This document shows, piece by piece, positions 17,957 to 27,513 of a DNA stretch of 60,701 nt. The notes beneath the pieces were generated by a model that worked only from the letters and a program-made list of their open reading frames with translations, was not told the origin of the DNA and did no database searches. Numbering within the stretch: position 1 is the first letter of the stretch; every line of letters begins with the position of its first letter. Origin of the DNA: Akkermansiaceae bacterium. GTDB lineage: Bacteria > Verrucomicrobiota > Verrucomicrobiia > Verrucomicrobiales > Akkermansiaceae. The DNA is taken from positions 1 through 60,701 of the forward strand of contig CAIVKO010000149.1 of NCBI GenBank assembly GCA_903906515.1. The letters run 5' to 3'. The translations under genes were made by a program, and so were the position numbers.

Positions 17957-18562
17957 ATGGATCCAATGCACCCTTACGAACACCTGACGCTTTTCCCCGT
18001 GGGCCTGATTCTGGCGCTTTGGCTGATTGGCACACACGCGCTGATGTTGGCCAAGCCCGCCATGGTCCAAGGCTTTCTGAAAAAATTTCCGCGCGATGTG
18101 ATCTTCGGGCAGGTCCTGCTGGGAATCGGTCTGGCGTGGTTCTGGCTGCTGGTCGCGCCGGATCACTGGGGGATCTTGAGCTCGCTGGCGATGGATCTTG
18201 GTGAATTCAATGGAGCCAAGCCGATCCTGCGCGTGCTGGTGCCGGTATCGTTGTTTTTAGTGGCGATCAGCGTAAGGGATTTTCTTGCCGTGCGCGCACT
18301 GGGAGTGGTGGGATTGATGGTGGCCTCGCCGCTGCTTGAGTCGGCTTTTTTGAAAGATCCCTCATCACGTTTGTTGGTGCCGCTCTACGCGTATGCCTTG
18401 CTCACCGCGTCGATGTTCTGGGTGGGCATGCCTTATCTTTTCCGGGATGCCGTTACCTGGGCCACCGCGAATCAGAAACGCTGGACGCTGCTCTCACTTG
18501 CAGGTCTCGGTTACGGTGTTGCGACGCTGGTCTGCGCGTTCGCCTTCTGGCGGGGGTATTGA
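17957..18562 (+). CDS. Conserved-looking integral membrane protein, unknown function
   Basis: 201 aa, mostly hydrophobic with six likely TM helices (starting near residues 14, 48, 88, 111, 137 and 173). I recognise no catalytic or transporter motif. The start MDPMHPYEHL lies 135 bp from the divergent aminotransferase start. A hairpin follows the stop codon. Membrane location is well supported; no function is proposed. Confidence 0.75.
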   Translation: MDPMHPYEHLTLFPVGLILALWLIGTHALMLAKPAMVQGFLKKFPRDVIFGQVLLGIGLAWFWLLVAPDHWGILSSLAMDLGEFNGAKPILRVLVPVSLFLVAISVRDFLAVRALGVVGLMVASPLLESAFLKDPSSRLLVPLYAYALLTASMFWVGMPYLFRDAVTWATANQKRWTLLSLAGLGYGVATLVCAFAFWRGY

Positions 18563-18567
18563 AAATG

Positions 18568-18597
18568 CGGACTCCCGGCTGAGTCGCCGGAAGTCCG
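18568..18597. terminator. Hairpin after the 201-aa membrane protein gene
   Basis: CGGACT-C-CCGGC and GCCGG-A-AGTCCG arms form a hairpin 5 bp after the stop codon. There is no clear T-tract, so termination is only possible; it may also be a small palindromic repeat. Confidence 0.4.
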
Positions 18598-18625
18598 ATG
18601 CGCAAACCTGTGCATGAAGCCGGGT

Positions 18626-18793
18626 TTAGTAAACCGGCGCACCCGAGGTGTCTTGTCCGCCTGTGTTTTTGTTGGCGGTTTTTTCCATGCCTTCGCCTGC
18701 AATTCTCATGTCACGGCCCAAGCCGATGAATGTATTGCAGGAACTAGTCAGCACGGAGGCTATGGCAAGAGTCATCAAAATGATCGATTTCAT
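18626..18793 (-). CDS. Entericidin-like small lipoprotein
   Basis: 55 aa from the start MKSIILMTLAIAS. A hydrophobic signal ends in a lipobox (LTSSC), followed by NTFIGLGRDMRIAGEGMEKTANK, the usual pattern of the EcnA/EcnB entericidin family (C-N-T-hydrophobic-x-G-x-G-x-D-hydrophobic ... G-x-x-hydrophobic-x-x-A). Entericidins are tiny membrane lipoproteins discussed as a toxin/antidote pair in enterics, but many bacteria carry a single copy of unclear role. The longer frame to 18952 adds unconvincing sequence before the signal. Confidence 0.8.
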   Translation of the reverse strand: MKSIILMTLAIASVLTSSCNTFIGLGRDMRIAGEGMEKTANKNTGGQDTSGAPVY

Positions 18794-18866
18794 CACACGC
18801 CCTAGATAACCTATTTTACGATTGGCGCAAGGGGAAACTGTAAGGATGGATTGATATTTCACAAAA

Positions 18867-19430
18867 TCATCTGGCGAACTTGCGGAACTTCCCAGGACGT
18901 GGGCCGTCGGGGCGATTGGGATGAGGCTCCTTCGGCACGACTTCCTTTTCAAGGGTGGTATAACGCGCGTTACTGAGGTTTTGGCCGAGTTCGGTCTCGC
19001 CGTTCTTGCAGACGACCTTCCACTCTTCGAGAGTCTCCTCGAATTTGCGGTGCTTCCATTCGACTTCGCTCAGTTTGATTTCGCCGAAGTCGAGGGTGAG
19101 TTTTTCGTTGGGCTTCATGGTGGGAACCTTCAAGGTGCCCAGTTTTTCCTTCACGACTTTATCATGCTCATCGATCGAACGAGTCACCAACGCGTCGCCG
19201 GACAATACGGCTCCCTCAATCGTGGATGAGGTGGCATTCTGGATATCGACCCTGAGTGTGATGGTTTTCTCATGGGATTTCGAACGGAATCCCTGATCGC
19301 GTTCCGAATCGATCAGATGGCGCTTCACGGTCAGCGTCACGGAAGGTTTGGCAGGTTTGGGTGGTTCGGCGGCGCTCACCTGCGAGAACAGGGCGAGACC
19401 CATGGCGAGAATTGAAGTCAGTGTTTTCAT
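18867..19430 (-). CDS. Exported protein of unknown function
   Basis: 187 aa from the start MKTLTSILAMGLALFSQVSA, a good signal peptide; the extra 41 codons to 19553 are rejected because they precede it. The mature part is beta-rich (VTLTVKRHLID ... TITLRVDIQNATSSTIEGAVLSG), like a small immunoglobulin-type fold. The C-terminus is a basic, proline-rich tail ending RPGKFRKFAR. Likely periplasmic or surface. It lies 73 bp upstream of the entericidin-like gene on the same strand. Confidence 0.7.
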   Translation of the reverse strand: MKTLTSILAMGLALFSQVSAAEPPKPAKPSVTLTVKRHLIDSERDQGFRSKSHEKTITLRVDIQNATSSTIEGAVLSGDALVTRSIDEHDKVVKEKLGTLKVPTMKPNEKLTLDFGEIKLSEVEWKHRKFEETLEEWKVVCKNGETELGQNLSNARYTTLEKEVVPKEPHPNRPDGPRPGKFRKFAR

Positions 19431-19573
19431 CGAGAGTAGAAACTCCGGGGTGCAAGGAAAGTTTCTGAAAAATTGAGGAGGTGGTGAATAAGTCCGGACG
19501 TCCGAAAGTCTCTCATGCGGGACCAGTTCCATCTCTTTCAAAAGATAGGTCACATTTTCAGGATTACTAACCC

Positions 19574-20344
19574 ATGAAAAGCATTATGAAATCTTCTCTG
19601 ATCCTGACGGTCTTTCTGTCCCTCAGTCCCCTTTTTATTGCAGGGAATGCTGCTGCCCAAGCGACACCCACGTCAGTGGCGAGCCTGCGCAACACCAATC
19701 CCTACTATTACGTGGGGCGGGTGACCATGAACCATGGCAGTTCGTCGTATATCGGCAGCGGTACGGTCATCAAACCGTCGTCCGTCCTGACGGCAGGGCA
19801 CAACCTATATGACCGGACCACCGGTTGGAGTACCAACGTGGTTTTCCAGCGCTCATACCATAATGGAACGTATGCCAGCACCACGAGCGCCAGTCGTCTA
19901 TTCATTCTGGGCGGCTATTCCAGTGCGGTGGGCACTTACGGAAGCACAAGCTCTCAGGCATTTAGTCGCGACACCGGCGGTATCATTTGTTTCACTCGCC
20001 CCATGAACGGCGGCTACGCCGGTTGGTGGCAGAATCCGGCGATGCTCACGGGCACGGCCTACAACATGTCGCTGGGTTACGGCGGAGTGGTGCACAGTGG
20101 TAAAGAGTTGCTCCGTTCTTCTCCGACTCGCGTGTTCTATCAGGTTTACGGAGCGTGGTATCGGAACACATCCTATGGCATTGAAGGCGGCATGAGCGGA
20201 GGTCCGTTGTTTGCACAGTCTGGCGGCAACTGGTATGTGGTGGCGGTGAATGTCAGTGGCGATACCAACTCCATCAGCACCGGTAGCGGCGTCCGCGCCA
20301 TCGATGTCGACACCGCTAACCTCATCAAAACCAATCTCCCTTGA
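19574..20344 (+). CDS. Secreted trypsin-like (S1/glutamyl endopeptidase-like) serine protease
   Basis: 256 aa with a signal peptide ending near GNAAAQA. A complete chymotrypsin-fold triad is visible: His76 in VLTAGHN, Asp133 in SRDTGGI, and Ser208 in GIEGGMSGGPLF. The chain is Tyr/Ser/Gly-rich, typical of secreted enzymes. Spacing and length fit V8/glutamyl-endopeptidase-like proteases, but the S1 pocket cannot be assigned. It precedes a membrane-anchored protein gene by 41 bp and may be co-transcribed with it. No inhibitor or pro-peptide beyond the signal is obvious. Confidence 0.88.
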   Translation: MKSIMKSSLILTVFLSLSPLFIAGNAAAQATPTSVASLRNTNPYYYVGRVTMNHGSSSYIGSGTVIKPSSVLTAGHNLYDRTTGWSTNVVFQRSYHNGTYASTTSASRLFILGGYSSAVGTYGSTSSQAFSRDTGGIICFTRPMNGGYAGWWQNPAMLTGTAYNMSLGYGGVVHSGKELLRSSPTRVFYQVYGAWYRNTSYGIEGGMSGGPLFAQSGGNWYVVAVNVSGDTNSISTGSGVRAIDVDTANLIKTNLP

Positions 20345-20385
20345 TGCGTTCCTCTCTCCGGTTTCTCTGAATGCAGTCTGCCGCA

Positions 20386-21600
20386 ATGAAAAAGCATCTG
20401 CTCATCGCCGGATTTGTGGTCCTCGGAATCGCGCTCATTGTCATTCTGCTGCGGAAAGGTGATGCCCTAAACAGCGCCCAAAAAACCCCGGGCGGGAAGG
20501 GGCGTGTTGAAAATGCAGGCGCAGAACGAAAAGGCGCAAACATTGCGGAGGTGGAGTCAGAGGTAGGAGGACCCTTGGTAGAACTTCCCCGCCGTGTCAT
20601 GACCCAACCTGAAATTCTAGCCCTGCTGGATCATGTGGCGGAAGTCCTGCGCTCCGGTGATCCGGTCGCAATCAAACAGGCACTCACACGACTGGATGAA
20701 GTTTTCGCCGGAAAACATCATGATGCTGCGGTTGGAATTTCGGCCATCGTTGAGTTTCTGAAATCCGGCAAGGACGCTGCTACCGGCGAGGGATTTGTCG
20801 TCGGTGAGGGAGGCGTTCTGGTCGAGTCCACCACACTGCGGGTTTTTCTAATGGATCAACTGGGCAGATTGTCCCGGGAAGCTGGCAGCAGTGCGGCGCT
20901 GGAAGTGGCACGCGTCAATCTGCTTCGTCCCGATTCTGCGGACGAGTGGGCCGTTTCCATGCGCAACGTGGCGTGGTTCGATCCTAACAGCCGCGAATTT
21001 CTTGCGGATCGCGTGTCCACGATGCTGGCTTATGAACCATGGCGGAAGAATCCGTCGCAGGGGATGCAGGAGGCCTTCGATCTCATCGTGTACACCGGTG
21101 CTCTGAACACCGTTCCGGAACTCGAGGGCATCATGACCGGTTTGGAATCCCCGCTGGGCAGGGCGGCCGCCGTCGCGATGGATCGCCTCGCCGCCTCTCA
21201 ACCGCTCGAATTGATGACCCTGCTCAATCTGAAGCCGGAACTTTTCGCCTCCACGCCGCTGTTGCGGTCTGATCTGTTTGCCCACGCGGATTTGAGCAAT
21301 CCGGCCCAGCGCCAACAGGCCGAAGCCTACCTTGTTAGGCCAGACGTGAATACCGATGAGCGCGGAAAATTCTTCGCCTCACTGCTGCAAAGCGGACAGT
21401 TTGTCAGTCACAACCTAACCACTCCATTTACCCCGCCGGAAACACCGGCTCAGGCGGGATCGCGCATGGAAGTCCTCAGCCGGACCCTGGATTCATGGCT
21501 TGCCGATGAGCGTTTCAGCGGCTTTCGCGGCGATCTTACCCGCATCGGAGAAGTGATCAAACGCATCGACGAAGAGATCAAGGCGGACGCGGTGAAGTAG
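20386..21600 (+). CDS. Membrane-anchored protein of unknown function
   Basis: 404 aa from MKKHLLIAGFVVLGIALIVI; the frame allows a start at 20371. One N-terminal TM helix (~5-24) anchors a largely alpha-helical extracytoplasmic domain with repeated acidic/hydrophobic helices and several Leu-rich stretches. No enzyme motif is seen. Close spacing to the upstream protease gene hints at a shared transcript. Confidence 0.7.
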   Translation: MKKHLLIAGFVVLGIALIVILLRKGDALNSAQKTPGGKGRVENAGAERKGANIAEVESEVGGPLVELPRRVMTQPEILALLDHVAEVLRSGDPVAIKQALTRLDEVFAGKHHDAAVGISAIVEFLKSGKDAATGEGFVVGEGGVLVESTTLRVFLMDQLGRLSREAGSSAALEVARVNLLRPDSADEWAVSMRNVAWFDPNSREFLADRVSTMLAYEPWRKNPSQGMQEAFDLIVYTGALNTVPELEGIMTGLESPLGRAAAVAMDRLAASQPLELMTLLNLKPELFASTPLLRSDLFAHADLSNPAQRQQAEAYLVRPDVNTDERGKFFASLLQSGQFVSHNLTTPFTPPETPAQAGSRMEVLSRTLDSWLADERFSGFRGDLTRIGEVIKRIDEEIKADAVK

Positions 21601-21677
21601 GTCCCGGACGGTTTGTCTGCGGTGCTTTACGGAGTCAGTGTCACGCGGACGGAAGCCCTTGTGCGTAAACTGGGAAT

Positions 21678-23909
21678 ATGGTGAGCTGTGGACACATGAG
21701 ATTCAGCCCGCCAGCGGATAAAGAAAATCCAAAAGGAGATGCCGGACGTCTGTTATTTGGGGATGGTTCCGGCGATGCCATCCTTTCCGATAGGGACGAT
21801 TCCCAAGAATCTCTGATCGAAGCGGCCGTGCGCCCGTTTTCCGACAATGCAGAGATGAGGTGCTCCGCCGCAGGTCTCCTCGGGCAGCGGGTGACGGCAA
21901 ATGCCGCCACCGCCGCCGCGATGGTGACGCGTTGGAATGAAGTGGACGGACGGAAACGAAAACCGTTCTGGCGGCTCGGGCTATGGATCTCGCTGGTGGT
22001 GGTCTCGGTGGCTACGGTTTGCTCGGACTTCGACGGGATTTCCCGGCTTGTAGAGTGGGGGAAATGGATCTCTGGCGGTTCCATTTTCACACCTCTGCCC
22101 GATTCCTCGCAGCGCGTCGCCAGTAAACTCAATGAATCTGAAAAACTGTTGTTATTCGGCGACCTCACCAAAGCCAGGAAAAGCGAGCGCAAGGAGACGC
22201 TGTGGCGCAGTGAACCTGAGAATCCCGCGTATTTCGCGGACTACGCCGGAGCATATCTCACGGACAACGACGGCAAGCTGCCGCCGGACTTTTTGGAAAT
22301 CGCCAGGCGGATTGATCCCACCAACGCATGGTTCACTTACCTTGCTGCGGCGGTGGAGGCGAAGGATTCCGTGGAGAGCAAGGTCCGCAAGTGCAAACGG
22401 GTCGATGGCAAGATCATCTTTGAAGGCCCGCCCAAGTGGGAAATTCTCGATCAGGCACGTCTGGATCGCGTGATGGCGTTGCTTCGTGAAGCGAGGAATC
22501 AACCGAAATACAACGACTACAGAGCCGAATTGCTGCGAAGACGTCTCCCTTTGCTGTCACAAGAAAGCAGCATCGATCAAATTGACTCGATCAGTTGCCT
22601 GTCCTCCGATTCGGTGTTTTCGAGCCTCCAGTTGGTAAAATTGGCCAAGGCTATTTCCGCCAAAGCGAATAGCTTGGGAGAGGCGGGCGAGGCTTCCGGG
22701 TTTCAGGACATTTCCAGTGATGGGGATCTATTCCTCCAGAGGGTATGCAGCGCTGAAGCCGGGACTCTTGATGATGAACTGGTGAGATCTGCCAGCGCCA
22801 ACCAAATCACAGAGAACTTCGGATATGCTGCGGAAAATGTCGGACTTGCGGGTGATGCGGCGCGTTGGAAAACCATCTCGAATCGACTCATCGAACGAAA
22901 ATGGGGACCTGATTCCCGAAAATTCATCGTGGATGGCAAAGTGGTGGAGCCTGGAATGCGCACTGGCGGACTCATGGCTGGCACGCTTGAATATGTGGCC
23001 AAAAAAGCGGAAAACCAACCACCACTAACGGATGCGGATTTGAAACCGATGCGCTTGCATGACCATGAGTTTCTATCACGGTTATTCGGCTACGTTTCGT
23101 GGCTGGTGATGGTGTTGTGCCTCGGCTTTATCACGATCTATCGGTTTCGCGTGGCGGTGCTGTCCCGACGGTTGGCGCGGCGGATGGAAGATCTGCTGGA
23201 GTCGTCCGACTGGGGATGGATCATCGCTGTGGGTGTAGTGCTGCCATTTGCTTACGTGATGGCCGTCAACCGACTGACTCCGCTAGGCGGGCGTGATTTC
23301 GGGATTCGGGGCACGTTGATACTGATGCCGGCGGGACATTTTCTCGGGCTTTGGTTCTTGTGGTTGATCCTGCCGGCGCAGATCGTCCGCTGGCGTTTGG
23401 CGAAACGGGCGGTCGGTCTTGGTTTCCCACGACCGTCCTGGATGGGATGGTTGGCCTTTGCGAGCGCGGCGGCGTTTGTTCCCATGATCGGCTGGGCTGC
23501 GATTTCCCATTCCTACGGGGCATTCTGGATCGATTGGATGGAAAATATAGGGGTGAAAAATCCGGCAGCTCCCGGGAAAACGTTGGCATTCTGGCTGGCA
23601 TCAGCGCTTTTGGGGGTGCTCGTGCTTTGGGTGATGATTTCGATTTCAGTCTCTCTGTTAGGAAGAGCAGATCGCCAGGTGTATCGAACCACATCATCGT
23701 TCGTGCTGATCAAAGCCTATGCGGCGATCCTGCTCGTCATCGTCATCGCCACCAGTGGTTTCAAGGCATCGCAGCACTATTGGTTCCAGCGGGACACGAT
23801 TTTGAAATTCGATGCGTCCCGACCCGGTTTGAATGTGTACGAATACAAGGTTTCCTTGCAGATGAGAACCGAGCTCCGGGAAATTTTAGGATACGACTCA
23901 GCCCGCTGA
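21678..23909 (+). CDS. Large multi-pass membrane protein of unknown function
   Basis: 743 aa. The N-terminal ~95 residues are soluble and Asp/Ala-rich. A first TM helix lies at ~100-117, a helical extracytoplasmic region at ~120-470 (with DPTNAWFTYLAAA, reminiscent of tetratricopeptide helices), and five or six TM helices from ~475 to the end. The start may be the second Met (21696). The 3' end overlaps the convergent mutarotase gene by 12 bp (23898-23909). No function can be assigned. Confidence 0.72.
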   Translation: MVSCGHMRFSPPADKENPKGDAGRLLFGDGSGDAILSDRDDSQESLIEAAVRPFSDNAEMRCSAAGLLGQRVTANAATAAAMVTRWNEVDGRKRKPFWRLGLWISLVVVSVATVCSDFDGISRLVEWGKWISGGSIFTPLPDSSQRVASKLNESEKLLLFGDLTKARKSERKETLWRSEPENPAYFADYAGAYLTDNDGKLPPDFLEIARRIDPTNAWFTYLAAAVEAKDSVESKVRKCKRVDGKIIFEGPPKWEILDQARLDRVMALLREARNQPKYNDYRAELLRRRLPLLSQESSIDQIDSISCLSSDSVFSSLQLVKLAKAISAKANSLGEAGEASGFQDISSDGDLFLQRVCSAEAGTLDDELVRSASANQITENFGYAAENVGLAGDAARWKTISNRLIERKWGPDSRKFIVDGKVVEPGMRTGGLMAGTLEYVAKKAENQPPLTDADLKPMRLHDHEFLSRLFGYVSWLVMVLCLGFITIYRFRVAVLSRRLARRMEDLLESSDWGWIIAVGVVLPFAYVMAVNRLTPLGGRDFGIRGTLILMPAGHFLGLWFLWLILPAQIVRWRLAKRAVGLGFPRPSWMGWLAFASAAAFVPMIGWAAISHSYGAFWIDWMENIGVKNPAAPGKTLAFWLASALLGVLVLWVMISISVSLLGRADRQVYRTTSSFVLIKAYAAILLVIVIATSGFKASQHYWFQRDTILKFDASRPGLNVYEYKVSLQMRTELREILGYDSAR

Positions 23910-24773
23910 TCCACCCAGCGGCGCGCTGTCGATTTCCACCTTGAGGGTGGAGCTTTCGCCGGGAGCGAGGGTGATGTGGTTTTCCTTCACGTTGCCGGAT
24001 TCCACGCAAACCATGTGCGGCCATTCGTCGTCGCCGAAGTCCAGCATGCGCTTGGATTTGTCGATCCATGGGTTCCAGACGACGGTGGATTTGGAGCCGG
24101 ACTTGCGGACGAAGATGGAACGGCCGAGCGCGGGATCGCGGATTTCCGCAGTGGTGGTGGTGTCCTGATAGATTCGGTCGGTCTCCGAGGTGAAACGGAT
24201 GGATTCCGCTTCCTCGACATGTTGCGTGGTGGTGAGGGAGTCCGTGTATCGTGCGCCTTTGAGGCCGGCGACTTCGATCGTGTGGATGTCGCCCACTTGA
24301 AAATAGGTGTGCAGGCAGTTTTCGAAGGTAAAGTCCGCGTTGCCGGTGTTGGTGACGACGAACTCCATGGTGAGCGAGTTGCCGACGGTGACGATGAACT
24401 CCACGTTCGCGGGTTCCGGGCATGGAAGGTGGAAACAAAGGCGCGCCGATCCATTCGGCAGGAGCATAGAATTTGTTAGGTCCCAAGGGGTGACACGGGC
24501 GGTGCCGTGGGCCGGGTGGCCCTCGCGGCCGCCGAACCATGGGAAAATGACGGGCACCCCGCCGCGGATGGGTTTACCCGGAAGGAAATCACTCGAGCCG
24601 CTCATGAAGAGCAGCGGAGGCTCGCCTTTCTTTTGGAATGCGGTGACGTGGGCACCGTGCGGATAGATTTCCGCCTCGCTGGTTTCCGTTTGGATCCGGA
24701 TGGCAGGTAGGTTTCCCTTGCCGGAGAAAACAGTGACCCTGCCGGGAATGTCATGGTTTTTCAGGGAGTCCAT
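23898..24773 (-). CDS. D-hexose-6-phosphate mutarotase (aldose 1-epimerase family, YeaD-like)
   Basis: 291 aa from MDSLKNHDIPG. Galactose-mutarotase beta-sandwich; interconverts alpha and beta anomers of glucose-6-phosphate-type sugars. Family signatures include YPHGAHV, then FLPGKPIRGGVPVIFPWFGG, the conserved HGTAR (first catalytic His), CLHTYFQVGD (second His), and FGDDEWPHMVCVESGNV with the Glu acting as base. The gene is 112 bp downstream of the VIT/VWA gene on the same strand. Assignment to the hexose-6-phosphate branch rests on the RGGVPVIFPWFG motif. Confidence 0.9.
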   Translation of the reverse strand: MDSLKNHDIPGRVTVFSGKGNLPAIRIQTETSEAEIYPHGAHVTAFQKKGEPPLLFMSGSSDFLPGKPIRGGVPVIFPWFGGREGHPAHGTARVTPWDLTNSMLLPNGSARLCFHLPCPEPANVEFIVTVGNSLTMEFVVTNTGNADFTFENCLHTYFQVGDIHTIEVAGLKGARYTDSLTTTQHVEEAESIRFTSETDRIYQDTTTTAEIRDPALGRSIFVRKSGSKSTVVWNPWIDKSKRMLDFGDDEWPHMVCVESGNVKENHITLAPGESSTLKVEIDSAPLGGSAG

Positions 24774-24885
24774 CGTTTTTGGTGGTTCTTGAATCGCCCT
24801 TTGATGTCCGGTCTCAAACGTCTCGGCAAGACTTTTTAAAGTGACTTGTATCAAAAGGGCGGGCTCATTTCACGAGGTGGCAGGA

Positions 24886-27495
24886 TCATGCCGTGCGTTT
24901 CCGGTGCATCGCGGCAGCTGTAATGGAGAGGATGAAAAGCAGCATGGTAGAGGGTTCCGGGATGTTGGGGATTTGTGGCGAGGCGGATGGGTCTCCGGCG
25001 ATCAGACCGTGATCGGCGTATTGTTGCTGGGTTTCCAAGACCACGGCACCTGACAATGGAGTGACTAACTGATAATGCGCAGCGAGGGTGGAGCGGGTCT
25101 CGTCATTGGCGAATGTGGTGGAGTCTTCCGCAGTTTCGATGGCCCAGACACGGGCGAGTTGGTCCCAAACTTTTTTGCCGGGCAGTCCATCCGCTGTTGC
25201 CGAGCGCCGCCACAGCCAGCCCGGTTCCTGACTGGGTTTGCGCAGTTTGGCGAGGAAGCGTCCGAGGTTTTCCTCGCCGCAAGACGGGTCCGTAATCCGA
25301 TGCAGGCAACCGCTGCGGTAGAGGGCTTCCACCAAGCGGTTCGGGCCGGTGACCAGTGCGCACTCATCAATCACCGGGCGCACCGATCCACGCTCCATCA
25401 ACTGCTGGAGTTCCTCTCCCTGCGCCAGTTTCACCGCTTGTGGTCCGTGTAGCCACACGATGGGTCCGCCGCCATTGGATTTTGCGATGCGGATTGCCTC
25501 GCGGAGCGCGGGCTCGTTGTCGCGACCACCTGTGAAGCGGTATGCGGCGAGTTCCTCCGGCGTGATTTTCCTGGCCGAGTCGTCGGCTAACAGAAGAATG
25601 GTTTCCTCCGGTGTCGTGCTGTTCACGGATTTCAGAATCCGCGCCCTCTGTGAGGCCATCGAGGATGATCCGTCAATTACCACGATTGCTTTTCCCGGTC
25701 GGGCTGGGCGCGTCACCATTTGGGGTTCGCGGATAAGAATGCGCTCTTCTGGCTTGGAGCGGCCGTCCTCGCACCAGACGGTTTCCGGCGGAGTTGTTGT
25801 TTTTTCTAACGATACGGAAACTCCATTGGATGAAATAAATTCCGGTTTGAGGGAAACGCTGAGTGAGAAACCCGGGCCGTCCGTTGCCGAGGACTGTGGT
25901 CGCTCGCTGCCTGCCAGTTTGAATGCGGCATCCCCTTGCAGCCACAAGGCATGCTCCAATTTGGCGGCGGTGCCGAAGTTGCGCTCGATGATTCGCGGTA
26001 GCTCCCATGTCACTCCGGTCATGGGTGCGGTCACGCCGAAGCGGATTTTCATTTCTCCTTGAGCAGGCACCGGGAAACATTGGATCATCACCGTGTCCGG
26101 GCCGACCATGGTGGCCAACACCGGGTCCCGCCGCTGGACCACAGCCACTTCGCGATAGGCCGCCTTGACTTTGCCAACGCTGTTGAAAGCGGCTTCCTGC
26201 GGTATTCCGTTCACCCACAAGGTGAGGCGTGACACACGGCCATGTGGCGGCAGAAGCACCTGGCAACGGGCTTCTCGTTGGACCGCGGACGCGTTCTTGA
26301 AAATCATCGTCCATTCGCCGTAGCCGGTTTGCGAGGTCGCATCCAGATGTCCGTCGAATCGCGACTCCGCCAGATCCAGCCCTCTCACGCGCACCGCCAC
26401 ATCGTCGCCGCCGACGTGGGCGTCGAATTCGACGTCTCCTAACGAGTCGCCGCGTCCAAACGGGCCGGAACCGAGTCGGGTCTCGGGCGGATTGAGTGAA
26501 TTGAAGGGTTTTCCGGTCACCCGGAAAAACACCTCGCGCACCTTCTCGGAGTCTAATGATTGCAGTCTCGCCAGGTTAAACATCGAGGCGGGGATCATCC
26601 AACTCTGCATCATCCAGCCAGCGATGTCGGTGGCTAACTCGGTACCACGACTGCCCTCGTAACAGGCCTTGAGCAGTGTTTTTTCCGAATGAAACCACCG
26701 CAACCGTGTGATCGCCGCGGGCGTGGGGTCATCACAGGACATGGCCGCATTCAAATTGACCCGTGTCCACAGACCCGGAGCTTCCAGCAACACGAGGATG
26801 GCGATAGCGACTGCGATTCCCCAGCGCCGCGCGCGGATGAAACGTGCGGGATCCGCTAGGTTCTTCCAGGTTCTTCGGCTGATCCACCATGTTTGGATAG
26901 CGGCAAGAATGGGAGTAAGCGAGAGCAGGCCCATCCCTAACCAAAGAAGCGCGATAACCGATAGATGGATGAGCGGCAGAAACAACAAGCCGTAAAAACC
27001 CGCGATGCCTATGGCCATGCCGGATGCCATCCCGCGGGTGGTGTCTTTGCCGCGTGGAGCTCCACACAGCATCCATGCATTGCAGCCCGGCACCATGGCC
27101 AGCAGCAACGCGTGCCACACCGTGGGCACCGGATCAAAAAACACCCCACCACAGAAATGGGCGATCATTTCGAATATCAACACTCCCAGCGGCAGCACCA
27201 CTCCGGCCGTCCATGCCCAGAATCGTGAAAATCCGCGCCAAAGCCGGAAACTTCGGGGCTCCTCAGGGCCTACGGCCACGCTCGGGTGATATCCGACGTC
27301 GAGCTTGCCTAACAAATTTTCCAGATGCATCAGGCCTATTGCAACGTCTGGTGTCTGCTCCGCCTCTTCGTGGATGTGCCTGCGCAGGTCGTCCTTCAAT
27401 TCCGCCGCGTCCTCGTCCTGGAATCCCTCTCGCCGTGCGCGATCCGCCAGGTATTCCTCCAGCCTCGCTTCCGCTTGTGTCGTCCATGTTTTCAT
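24886..27495 (-). CDS. HAAS - multi-TM - VIT - VWA - PEP-CTERM protein
   Basis: 869 aa. Residues 1-75 form a charged helical domain like the HAAS (HTH-associated alpha-helical signalling) module usually encoded beside PadR regulators. About five or six TM helices follow between ~93 and 255. A VIT-type domain begins at ~395 (PPHGRVSRLTLWVNG ... AYREVAVVQRRDPVLA). A VWA-like domain starts with DGSSSM near 609. The C-terminal part includes VVLETQQQY. It ends with a PEP-CTERM exosortase signal: PEPST near 847, a TM helix and RKR. Known PEP-CTERM proteins are sorted by an exosortase, none of which is in this window. It starts 18 bp after the PadR gene, so the pair is an operon. Confidence 0.82.
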   Translation of the reverse strand: MKTWTTQAEARLEEYLADRARREGFQDEDAAELKDDLRRHIHEEAEQTPDVAIGLMHLENLLGKLDVGYHPSVAVGPEEPRSFRLWRGFSRFWAWTAGVVLPLGVLIFEMIAHFCGGVFFDPVPTVWHALLLAMVPGCNAWMLCGAPRGKDTTRGMASGMAIGIAGFYGLLFLPLIHLSVIALLWLGMGLLSLTPILAAIQTWWISRRTWKNLADPARFIRARRWGIAVAIAILVLLEAPGLWTRVNLNAAMSCDDPTPAAITRLRWFHSEKTLLKACYEGSRGTELATDIAGWMMQSWMIPASMFNLARLQSLDSEKVREVFFRVTGKPFNSLNPPETRLGSGPFGRGDSLGDVEFDAHVGGDDVAVRVRGLDLAESRFDGHLDATSQTGYGEWTMIFKNASAVQREARCQVLLPPHGRVSRLTLWVNGIPQEAAFNSVGKVKAAYREVAVVQRRDPVLATMVGPDTVMIQCFPVPAQGEMKIRFGVTAPMTGVTWELPRIIERNFGTAAKLEHALWLQGDAAFKLAGSERPQSSATDGPGFSLSVSLKPEFISSNGVSVSLEKTTTPPETVWCEDGRSKPEERILIREPQMVTRPARPGKAIVVIDGSSSMASQRARILKSVNSTTPEETILLLADDSARKITPEELAAYRFTGGRDNEPALREAIRIAKSNGGGPIVWLHGPQAVKLAQGEELQQLMERGSVRPVIDECALVTGPNRLVEALYRSGCLHRITDPSCGEENLGRFLAKLRKPSQEPGWLWRRSATADGLPGKKVWDQLARVWAIETAEDSTTFANDETRSTLAAHYQLVTPLSGAVVLETQQQYADHGLIAGDPSASPQIPNIPEPSTMLLFILSITAAAMHRKRTA

Positions 27496-27513
27496 AACAA
27501 ATATTTTTCGTGA

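Noticed and set aside
17822-18166. 115-codon N-terminal extension of the aminotransferase
   Set aside because: Arg/Gln-rich, overlaps the divergent membrane protein gene, and homologues start at MFNTLPAAPP-like sequence.
24774-24854. 27-codon extension of the mutarotase
   Set aside because: No similarity to the family start; MDSLKNHDIPG places the first strand correctly.
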